In this document: one piece after another, positions 7,710-14,478 of the stretch
Layout of the letters: every line of letters begins with the position of its first letter
Numbering within the stretch: position 1 is the stretch's first letter
Assembly: GCA_964465015.1 (NCBI GenBank)
Contig: CAYXHP010000153.1
Location: forward strand, 1 to 29,119
From: Humimonas sp964465015
GTDB taxonomy: Bacteria > Gemmatimonadota > Gemmatimonadetes > Palauibacterales > Palauibacteraceae
Direction: 5' to 3'
DNA length: 29,119 nucleotides
The notes under the pieces: model-generated
Told to the model about the DNA's origin: nothing
The model's database searches: none
What the model saw: the letters and a program-made list of their open reading frames with translations, nothing else
Position numbers and translations under genes: made by a program

Positions 7710-10098
7710 GATCCATCACTCCGGTGTAGCTCGTGTAGTAGCCAGGTAGTTCGACGGCGTTGAGCACAACGCCGATCAGCCGGCCGCCCGCGCGCTCCAG
7801 CCTTTGCAGCGTGAGCTCGAGGCCGTGCCTCTCGGTCACGCCACCCCGGACGACCACCACCACGCCGTCCACGGCGCTCGCGACCTGGGCGGCATCGCTG
7901 AGCACGTTGAGCGGGGGCGTGTCGATCAGGACCAGGTCGTACTTCGCGCTCAGGTGGTCGATGAGCCTCTGGAACCGCGGACTGAGGAGCCAGGCGGACC
8001 GGCGCAGGTACTCACCCGCCTGCAGTACGTCGAGCGTGCACCCTCCTCCGACCGCGATCGTCTGGATCGCGACCTCCGGGTCGGCGCCTCCCTGGAGCAC
8101 GTCCCCGAGTCCGACTCGGCCATGAGCCAACTTCAGCCATCTCGCCACGCCATGTGCGTGTGCGTCGGCGTCAATGAGCAGCGTATTCTTCCCCAGCCAG
8201 GCCGCTTGGGCGGCCAGGTTGCAGGCACAGAAGGTCTTCCCTTCTCCCCGAGTGGAGCTTGTGACCGAAACCGACCGGAGATTCGCCTCATCGAGACGAC
8301 GCCCGGCCACTTCGAGCTCGAAGGCCAGACTCCGAAAAGCCTCCTCGGCGACCCGGTCTGAGCGACCGTCCCCATTCTCGTCCGGCGGGAGGATCTGGGT
8401 CCGTCCATCGCTCCCCGCGACGACCTGAGCGACAGGCCCTCGAACGCGAGGGACCATAGCCAGGACGGGCAACCCGGATTCCTCGACCTCGCTTCGATCC
8501 CGCAGCCGATCGTCCGCATGCTCGCGCCACAGGGCGCCGACGAGGCCGACGCCGAGCCCGAGCACGATCCCGATCGCCAGATTGAGGGGGAGATTGGGGA
8601 ACGAAGGCTGATACGGGAGCGAGGCTTCATCGACCATCCGGACGTTGGGGAGCCGCACGGCCTTCGCGACCTGAGCCTCCTGGAGACGTGTCTGGAGGAA
8701 CCGGTACAGCTTCTCTAGGACATCGACCTGGCGCCGGAGTCGGGAGAGAGCCACCTCCTGGACCGGAATCGTCGCGAGCTCCTTGCCGTGATTGTCGAGT
8801 GCCTGCCCCAGGGAGCGAATCTGCGCCGCCAACGACCGCTCGTAGCTCGTCGCCACGGAGAGAAGCTGGTCGTCGATCTGGTCGATGCGCGTGTCGAGAG
8901 CCGCCAGCTCGGGATTGGCCTCCTTCCGCTTCACCGCCAGCTCGCTACGGCGGTTCTCGAGCTCGACGAGGCTCTCGACGAGCGTGGCGACGACGTTGTT
9001 CTCGTTCTTGAGGAAGGTCGGAAAGCTGGCCAGCTGTCTGTAGGCCGAAGGACCGGCGCCCCCGCCACGGAGCTTGTCGATGAGAGAGGCGAGGGCGTCG
9101 TGCTCCGCCGAGAGCTGCTCCCGCTGCGCTCGGAGGTCGGCGTACTGCTTGACCTCCTCGGTGGCCCGGTCCTTCAGGGCCACGGCACGTCGCTGCTCCT
9201 CGTAGGTCTGCAGACTGTCCTCGGCCGTGGACAACCGCCCCTGGACCTGGACGACCTGACCCTGGAGGAACTCCGCGGCGGCGGACGCCTCCGCGGTCTG
9301 GAGGTTGGAACGAAGCTGCAGGTAGCTGTCCGACACGGCCCGGCACAGGTCGCGGGCGGCCGACGCCGACGGGGCATCGCAGGTGATGCGAACCAGGTTC
9401 GACTGCTCCTCGGCCGGCTTGGCGCTCACCCTTCGTCGAGTCTGGTCGACAGCCTTCTCGAACGGGAGCACCTCGAGCTTCGGTCGCGATGTAAGGGAGG
9501 CTTGCGGAACGTCGAACCTGATGCCCGCGAAGGAAAGCTCGGCGCCGACAGGCGCACTGGCCAGGGTCTGGCCCGAGGAGTCGACCGCCTGCATGCGGCT
9601 CCCCGAGCGCTCGAGGCGGTAGGTGCCGGGGCGTGCGTCGCGGCTAACCGAGAGGTTCGGAAGCAGGGAGTCGATCGGAGTCCCGGAATCCGAGCCGTCG
9701 AGACGAATCTGAAGATGGAGGCGCTCGACCACGGGTTCGATCACCCCGCGACCCTGGAGCAGTGTGGCCTCCGTCTGCGTGTTCTGGACCCGATCCAGCC
9801 GCTGGAGGATGTTCAACGCCTCCGCGCCCGTCTGGCTGGAGGGCGGCTCGACAAGGAACGAGGCCGAGGACTCGTACCTCTCCGGAAGAAGCCACGTGAG
9901 TAGCGCCACTAGGGCCACCACGGACACGAAACCCACGAGGATGGACCAGCGGCGTCGCCTCAGGAAGGACGTGATAGCCCCGGGCTCGAAAGTCGAGCGG
10001 TCCGGTCCGTCCTCGAACGGAAAGTAGGAATGGGGACGCGACCGGAGTTCCGGAAAACCGGCGCGCAGCTTCGAGGGCGGTCCGGGCGTGTGCGGCAT
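7699..10098 (-). CDS. Wzc-like polysaccharide co-polymerase with BY-kinase domain
   Basis: The protein has 799 residues. TM1 is at about 51-71, followed by a long periplasmic part with coiled-coil character (about 265-480) and TM2 at about 504-524 after a Pro-rich PSFPNLPLN. The cytoplasmic kinase domain has Walker A STRGEGKT (615-622), Walker A' LLIDADAHAHG (640-650), Walker B VLIDTPP (723-729) and a short tail with Tyr787, Tyr788 and Tyr791. Such proteins control chain length and export, and autophosphorylate on C-terminal tyrosines. Two deviations are seen: the Walker A' Arg of the DxDxR pattern is His, and the oligomerisation motif ExxRxxR reads E-A-F-R-S-L-A (586-592). The start chosen is ATG 10098, with GGAG nine bases upstream; an in-frame upstream start at 10209 would add 37 low-complexity residues. 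First gene of the operon. Confidence 0.93.
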   Translation of the reverse strand: MPHTPGPPSKLRAGFPELRSRPHSYFPFEDGPDRSTFEPGAITSFLRRRRWSILVGFVSVVALVALLTWLLPERYESSASFLVEPPSSQTGAEALNILQRLDRVQNTQTEATLLQGRGVIEPVVERLHLQIRLDGSDSGTPIDSLLPNLSVSRDARPGTYRLERSGSRMQAVDSSGQTLASAPVGAELSFAGIRFDVPQASLTSRPKLEVLPFEKAVDQTRRRVSAKPAEEQSNLVRITCDAPSASAARDLCRAVSDSYLQLRSNLQTAEASAAAEFLQGQVVQVQGRLSTAEDSLQTYEEQRRAVALKDRATEEVKQYADLRAQREQLSAEHDALASLIDKLRGGGAGPSAYRQLASFPTFLKNENNVVATLVESLVELENRRSELAVKRKEANPELAALDTRIDQIDDQLLSVATSYERSLAAQIRSLGQALDNHGKELATIPVQEVALSRLRRQVDVLEKLYRFLQTRLQEAQVAKAVRLPNVRMVDEASLPYQPSFPNLPLNLAIGIVLGLGVGLVGALWREHADDRLRDRSEVEESGLPVLAMVPRVRGPVAQVVAGSDGRTQILPPDENGDGRSDRVAEEAFRSLAFELEVAGRRLDEANLRSVSVTSSTRGEGKTFCACNLAAQAAWLGKNTLLIDADAHAHGVARWLKLAHGRVGLGDVLQGGADPEVAIQTIAVGGGCTLDVLQAGEYLRRSAWLLSPRFQRLIDHLSAKYDLVLIDTPPLNVLSDAAQVASAVDGVVVVVRGGVTERHGLELTLQRLERAGGRLIGVVLNAVELPGYYTSYTGVMDHGG

Positions 10099-10419
10099 GG
10101 ACGTCGGCTCCGGCCTTGTGTATTGTTCGCGCGCGTCGTGGCGCCGGTGTGGAAACCACGCCGTCGAGAAGCTCGGATTGGCGGATCTTGCCCGAAAATC
10201 TCGTGCCATCCGACGACGGCGATCCGTCCTGCGGCCGGCTCATCGGCACGCGGCGTCAGGAGCCGCGTCCCTCCGGGTGTTTCGACGACTGTGCGGCACG
10301 ACACTCATGCCGGCACAGGCGACGATCCGTGTGCGGGCCGACCCCAGTCTCTGTGGCGCGACTGCATCAACCCAGCAAGATCCGTTCGTGACGTGTCGCC
10401 GTCTTCGAACAGGAGCGCG
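10099..10419. other. Divergent intergenic region between polysaccharide operon and GT-C gene
   Basis: This 321-nt gap separates two divergently transcribed genes and should hold both promoters. The only element I can point to is the sigma-54-like site on the minus strand. An AT-richer patch around 10129-10137 contains AACAAT on the minus strand, but no fitting -35 is seen. For the plus strand I see only the AGGAG at 10411-10415 before the ATG at 10420. No reading frame here looks coding. Confidence 0.5.
10194..10208 (-). promoter_or_regulatory. Candidate sigma-54-type promoter of the polysaccharide operon
   Basis: The minus strand reads TGGCACGAGATTTTC, compared with the consensus TGGCACGNNNNTTGC. 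The -24 half is perfect and the -12 half has one mismatch, G to T. It lies 95 nt before the co-polymerase ATG, which would leave a leader of about 80 nt. The -12 GC pair is usually important, so activity is uncertain. No enhancer-binding protein gene is visible in the window. Confidence 0.3.
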
Positions 10420-12177
10420 ATGATCGTGAGCCTCCCCTCCCGATCCGATGGTATCCGTCGAATCGACCTGCGATTACTCCTCTTCATCGCGATCATTTGC
10501 GCAGCATTGGCCGAAGCGGTGTGGCTGAAGGGCCGGATGAGCACGCTGGGAGACTTCGGCTGGGACGAGGCCGCCCACGCGCTATGGGGAATGCACATCT
10601 ATCAGGATGTGATCCACTCCAACTGGCTCTCGTGGGCGTTCGACACTTACCGGCAGGTCTACTGGCCGTTCCTGCACTCGTGGGCCATCGCCGCATCTAT
10701 GCTCGTACTCGGCGTCAGCCCCGAATCCGCCCGAGCGGTGAGCCTCGTTTCCTTCCTCGGCACCGGGGTCGTTCTGGCCTACCTGGTGCGACGCATGTCC
10801 TCATCGCGGGACTGGGTCGCTCCGGTGGTGGTCGCGGGCCTGTGGCTCACGGCGGGCCACGTCATCGACACCGTGGGCATTCGGGCGCTCACGGACGGTC
10901 CGGCCGTCCTGGTCACGAGTCTGGCACTCGTCGCGCTCGACCGGGCTACAGAGAAGCCGACGCTAGCGCGGTCGGCTCTGGCGGGAGCCCTCGTCATGGT
11001 CACGTACCTGACGAAGACCGGCTTCGGCGTCGTCCTTCTGCTCGCTGTCGTCGCTGCGGCGATCCTCTGGTCGCGTCGCGTGCCCTCACGACGACCCGGT
11101 CCCAGTCAAATCGCGGTCTTCCTGGCCGTGATCGTGGGCATCGGTCTCGTCTGGTTCGCCTATCCACCCAAGATCGCGGCGACCGTCTCGGCGCTCCTGA
11201 ACCGTTCCCAGGGGCCGCCACCCTTCTCGTGGGCGGGGCTCACCTACCATCCGCGGCGACTCGCCGTTCTCGTAGGCGGCGGATGGACGCTCCTCGTGCT
11301 CCTCACGGCACTCGTCCTGGCGATCGCACGCGGTCGGTCCCCGATCCTCCTCACGGCGGCCGCCTGCGTTCTCGTCGCTCTTGTTCTCCACACGTTGAGC
11401 CATACCAAGGACCCCAAGCACATGGTCAAGGCCGTGCCCAACCTGTTTCTCGTAGGTGGTTGGGCAGTCTCACAGGCGTGGACCTGGTGCCGGAGTCACG
11501 GGCGCCGCTCCATCCTAGCACTGGCTGGACTGCTCCTGGTCCTCGCCGGCGTCCGGATCCGCGGGCTGCTGTCGAGCGACCACGCGATTCCGGACACCTT
11601 CCCCGCTGTGAGATCGGCCCTGGTGCAGCACATCCTGCCAGACGAGCACAATCTGGTTCTCGGCGAGTTCGGCGGACTGAGCAAGCCGCTCGTGGACTGG
11701 AGCCTGCTCTCGCAGCATCCAGAGGCAGTGGTCCTTCCCGACGAGCATCTCGAACAGTTCGAGAACCTCATGGCCCGCTGGCTACCTCGGCACCCGTGGA
11801 TACGCTACCTCGAGCACGAGCGGCCCGCTCAGATCCTATGGGTCGATCACGCCCCTGGCCGTGATGGGACCGACATCCAGGACCCGCACACTCTGCTCGC
11901 GCGCCTGGTGCGCGAGGACAATCCACGGCGGATCATCGACGTCGGAGTCTCTCCGACTTCGCGCTGGTACGGTGACCGTCACTTCGTGTTCGAAGGGGAG
12001 AGATTCCTCCCTTCGCTCAGGGCCAATCCCTGCTTCCGGCGTGCCGGAAGCGTGGGCCCCGACCGAGGTGTGGAGTTCAGCGTGTGGGATGCTGTGCCCG
12101 GCTGCAGCGTGCCCTCCGGACCCTCTGCCGACGCCGAGCGAGGGCGCGAGCCGCCGAGGCCGGAAACGGGCGAGTGA
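10420..12177 (+). CDS. GT-C membrane glycosyltransferase (ArnT/PMT-like)
   Basis: The protein has 585 residues with about ten predicted TM segments in the first 400 residues, followed by a soluble, probably periplasmic, C-terminal domain of about 180 residues. After TM1 (17-35) the first loop carries GDFGWDEAAH (44-53). An acidic Asp/Glu pair at this place is the catalytic hallmark of polyprenyl-phosphate-dependent GT-C enzymes of the GT39/GT83 type. TYLTKTGFG and HTLSHTKDPKHM are further polar loop motifs between helices. Such enzymes use lipid-linked sugars to modify proteins, lipid A or polysaccharide on the outer side of the inner membrane. The ATG at 10420 is preceded by AGGAG at 10411-10415; the long in-frame extension upstream is not plausible protein. 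It is divergent from the polysaccharide operon, so it may decorate its product, but this is an inference. Confidence 0.82.
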   Translation: MIVSLPSRSDGIRRIDLRLLLFIAIICAALAEAVWLKGRMSTLGDFGWDEAAHALWGMHIYQDVIHSNWLSWAFDTYRQVYWPFLHSWAIAASMLVLGVSPESARAVSLVSFLGTGVVLAYLVRRMSSSRDWVAPVVVAGLWLTAGHVIDTVGIRALTDGPAVLVTSLALVALDRATEKPTLARSALAGALVMVTYLTKTGFGVVLLLAVVAAAILWSRRVPSRRPGPSQIAVFLAVIVGIGLVWFAYPPKIAATVSALLNRSQGPPPFSWAGLTYHPRRLAVLVGGGWTLLVLLTALVLAIARGRSPILLTAAACVLVALVLHTLSHTKDPKHMVKAVPNLFLVGGWAVSQAWTWCRSHGRRSILALAGLLLVLAGVRIRGLLSSDHAIPDTFPAVRSALVQHILPDEHNLVLGEFGGLSKPLVDWSLLSQHPEAVVLPDEHLEQFENLMARWLPRHPWIRYLEHERPAQILWVDHAPGRDGTDIQDPHTLLARLVREDNPRRIIDVGVSPTSRWYGDRHFVFEGERFLPSLRANPCFRRAGSVGPDRGVEFSVWDAVPGCSVPSGPSADAERGREPPRPETGE

Positions 12178-12204
12178 CCAGCTAGGAAGAGCGAGAGGGG
12201 GCCG

Positions 12205-13641
12205 TCAGTACCCGTTGAGCCCCAGAGCCGCGGCCGTCAGCGAGTCGACGGAGCGGCCGGCGGAGGTGACGTTCATGAGGCCGAACCCGCCTGCGTAGTC
12301 CCACATGGCCCAACCCAGCCCATCCCGCTGGAGCGCCATGCGGGTGTCGTGCAGGTAGCGCGCCCGGTCGGCGGCCGGAGCGACAGCCCGGTAGACGCCG
12401 AACTCTCCCACCAGTATCGGGACTCCCTCGTGCGCCGTGGACCAGTCCGCAATGTGGTCGATGTCGGACTGGACCTTCGTCGAATCCCATCGAGCCTGGC
12501 AATAGCTCTCGGCCAATGAAAGCGATGCATCGGGGATGGTCGGCAGAACGCCCGCACAGGCGGTCGGGCTCGACGGATAGGGCAGGTCGTGGAGTCCGCT
12601 GTAGGCCGATCCAGCGATCCAGTCCGTACCCTGATGCGTAAAGGCCGCCGGCATATAGTAGTGGACCGTGTAGATGACGTTCGGATCCGACAGCGGCGTG
12701 AGTCCGGCGAGCCCCTCGGCCTGACAGCAACCAGGTCCGCTCAGGATCACGGTGTGGTCCGGAGCGCCCGATCGGATCGCAGCCAACAGCTTGCGTGCGA
12801 CCTCGTTCCAGCGGTTCGCATCGCTGAACTGGGGCTCGTTGAGAACCTCCAGGAACACGAAGTTGGGGTCGTAGGAAGCGAGGTTCGAGGCGAGCGACTT
12901 CCAGAACGTCGCCACGGTCTCCACGAACGAGTCGTCCGATTCCAGACGCGTCCGGAACTGGTCGTCCTCGGGGTGGAGATCCACGACCACAGCGAGGCCC
13001 GCATCGAGAATGAGCTGAACGGCGTGATCGAGCTCGCCGATCCGTGTGCCCAGCTGCCCGGGATTCGCTTCGTCGAAGATGACTCCCGGCAGGACGGGGA
13101 GGCGCACGAACGTGAATCCCAGGTCCCTGAGCCGAGTCAGGTCCGACCCGTCAATGTAGTCGGGCCGCCAGACTCCCATCGAGAACCAGTAGGTCAGGTT
13201 GATGCCCCGAGCGAGCCGAGCGTAGCGCTGCTCCGCCACGGGCCCGGCGTCGAGCGGTGGATCGCTCACTCGCACACGGGCGGAATCCGACGCACCCGAC
13301 TCGGCCGATGCCACCACCAGATAACTGCCGACCGCATTGGCAGCCGTGTATACCCCGTTCGAGGTCACGGTGCCACCTGTCGCCGACCACGACACCTGCT
13401 CCGGCAACGAGTCTCCGGATGCATCGAGCACGGTGGCCCTGAAGGTGAGGCTTTGTCCTGGAACAAGCGTGGCCGTCGGCGGGTCGATTCGAACGGTCGC
13501 GACCGACGCGGACCCTGCGGGGCCGTCCGTCGTCGGATCCGGGCCCTGTGGCTGCCAACTGCAGCCGACCGCCCATGCGGCAGCGAGGAGGCCTGCGCCG
13601 ATCATCGAGACGCTCCGACCACTGCTCCGTGTCTTCGGCAT
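12205..13641 (-). CDS. GH5-like glycoside hydrolase lipoprotein with Ig-like domain
   Basis: The protein has 478 residues. The signal peptide ends in a lipobox AVGC with Cys27, so it is likely anchored in the envelope. A Ser/Pro/Asp-rich linker leads to a Big_2-like immunoglobulin domain (about 47-127). A (beta/alpha)8 hydrolase domain follows: RGINLTYWF (145-153), FTFVRLPV (177-184), VVVDLHP (218-224), LEVLNEP (264-270, Glu269 acid/base), VHYYMP (326-331) and LVGEFGVY (410-417, Glu413 nucleophile). This is the clan GH-A, GH5 endo-beta-glucanase/mannanase layout. The substrate is unknown; the gene sits beside a polysaccharide operon and could trim that glycan, or it could degrade external beta-glucan. 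The ATG at 13641 is chosen because it gives a clean signal peptide, although no strong ribosome binding site is seen. It converges with the GT-C gene, 27 nt apart. Confidence 0.88.
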   Translation of the reverse strand: MPKTRSSGRSVSMIGAGLLAAAWAVGCSWQPQGPDPTTDGPAGSASVATVRIDPPTATLVPGQSLTFRATVLDASGDSLPEQVSWSATGGTVTSNGVYTAANAVGSYLVVASAESGASDSARVRVSDPPLDAGPVAEQRYARLARGINLTYWFSMGVWRPDYIDGSDLTRLRDLGFTFVRLPVLPGVIFDEANPGQLGTRIGELDHAVQLILDAGLAVVVDLHPEDDQFRTRLESDDSFVETVATFWKSLASNLASYDPNFVFLEVLNEPQFSDANRWNEVARKLLAAIRSGAPDHTVILSGPGCCQAEGLAGLTPLSDPNVIYTVHYYMPAAFTHQGTDWIAGSAYSGLHDLPYPSSPTACAGVLPTIPDASLSLAESYCQARWDSTKVQSDIDHIADWSTAHEGVPILVGEFGVYRAVAPAADRARYLHDTRMALQRDGLGWAMWDYAGGFGLMNVTSAGRSVDSLTAAALGLNGY

Positions 13642-13831
13642 CGTACATGCGGAAGGCGCGATCCTCGTCGATCTGAGACCGGGAGGTTGACTTGACAAGG
13701 AAGACACGCTGGCCACGCGTAGAGGCTGGAGAGAGTTCGGCGGACGGCGCTCTCGAGGCACCCAGAGCCCGTCGAGAGGCCGCTCTGCACTTCACCTTCC
13801 GCGCCCACTGGCCAGCCACCCGACTGGTTCG

Positions 13832-13933
13832 TCACAAGTCTCTATGATTTATGGGCTTGCACTCGCTGCAGACAGGCCGCCCTCGGCCGGGGACTCCCGC
13901 ACAACTTTTCGGCACCTGGCAACGCATGCACAA
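13832..13933 (-). CDS. Possible 33-residue CxxC microprotein
   Basis: A short frame starts at TTG 13933, or at ATG 13927, behind GGGAGGAAAGAG on the minus strand. It encodes 33 residues with CMRC near the N-terminus, a further Cys at residue 11, and CSEC at 22-25, ending in KPINHRDL. Two CxxC knuckles about 20 residues apart are the layout of a small zinc ribbon. I know no family for it. The frame stays open upstream without obvious protein character, so it could be chance in GC-rich DNA. It ends 190 nt before the GH5 gene on the same strand. Confidence 0.22.
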   Translation of the reverse strand: MCMRCQVPKSCAGVPGRGRPVCSECKPINHRDL

Positions 13934-14120
13934 TCGGTCTCTTTCCTCCCGATCACCCGGAAGGCCCGACCCGGGACTTGTGGGGGCCGACCGAATCGGT
14001 GAGCCACCTGTCGAGAGCCGGTAGGCCTCCGGCAGCCCGAGGTCCTGGGCCACCGGCCCACGAACCTCTTCCACTACCGCTCCCGTCGCTCCCGAAGCGG
14101 CAGCCGGAGCCGCTCCGAAA

Positions 14121-14155
14121 CGAGAAGAGCCGCCGAGATCCGGCGACTCTTCTCG
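14121..14155 (-). terminator. Rho-independent-like terminator of tRNA-Glu
   Basis: A 35-nt hairpin: nine base pairs CGAGAAGAG/CTCTTCTCG, one C-A mismatch, five more pairs CGCCG/CGGCG, and a five-base loop. On the minus strand it begins three bases after the end of the tRNA and is followed by only TTT, so the U tract is short. Confidence 0.65.
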
Positions 14156-14157
14156 CA

Positions 14158-14230
14158 TACCCCCTAGGGGAGTCGAACCCCTGTCTCCTGGCTGAGAACC
14201 AGGTATCCTGGGCCACTAGACGAAGGGGGC
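14158..14230 (-). tRNA. tRNA-Glu (anticodon CUC)
   Basis: The 73-nt cloverleaf is complete. The acceptor strands GCCCCCT and AGGGGGT pair with a G-U at position 1-72. The D-arm starts GTCTAGTGG. The anticodon stem is CCTGG/CCAGG with loop TTCTCAG, giving CUC at plus positions 14194-14196. The T-arm is AGGGG-TTCGACT-CCCCT. The discriminator is A and the CCA end is not encoded. It reads GAG codons, which are abundant in this GC-rich DNA. It has its own promoter and terminator. Confidence 0.97.
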
Positions 14231-14249
14231 GTGCCCGATGCGGGCCCTA

Positions 14250-14277
14250 ATTGTAAAGGGGCCGGCAGGCGTGTCAA
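14250..14277 (-). promoter_or_regulatory. Sigma-70-type promoter of tRNA-Glu
   Basis: On the minus strand TTGACA (14272-14277) is followed by a 16-base spacer and TACAAT (14250-14255). This is a perfect -35 and a five-of-six -10. Transcription would start about 12 bases before the mature tRNA 5' end at 14230. Confidence 0.85.
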
Positions 14278-14466
14278 GGTCACGGCTCCGGGAACCTCGG
14301 CATGGGGTGGATGAACCCGAATCCGCCATGGGTGTTCCGGTGTCAACGTGGAGCCGCGCGCCCCCGGCGCGTGCCGGTGCGTCCCGGGCGGCCGGGCGCG
14401 TCACGGACGGTGCGGCCACGGACGCCGGCGGCCGAGGGCCTTGTGGCCGGCCGGAATACGCCGCGC

Positions 14467-14472
14467 TACCTT
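14467..14472 (+). promoter_or_regulatory. -10-like hexamer suggesting a leaderless transcript
   Basis: TACCTT ends six bases before the ATG at 14479, and there is no Shine-Dalgarno in between. This spacing would put the transcription start at or next to the ATG. No good -35 is found at 16-18 bases upstream. Confidence 0.3.
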
Positions 14473-14478
14473 TCGTCC

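Larger units (their letters stand above)
13642..14157. other. Intergenic region between GH5 gene and tRNA-Glu
   Basis: The 516-nt region upstream of the GH5 gene contains the possible CxxC microprotein and the hairpin terminator of the tRNA. Positions 13840-13856 form an AT-rich patch (CTATGATTTATGG on the plus strand) that stands out in this GC-rich DNA and may mark a promoter for the GH5 gene, but I cannot place a matching -35/-10 pair with confidence. Confidence 0.4.

Noticed and set aside
10030..10419. N-terminal extension of the GT-C glycosyltransferase
   Set aside because: The frame is open, but its composition is basic and low-complexity, and AGGAG plus ATG at 10420 directly precede the first TM helix.
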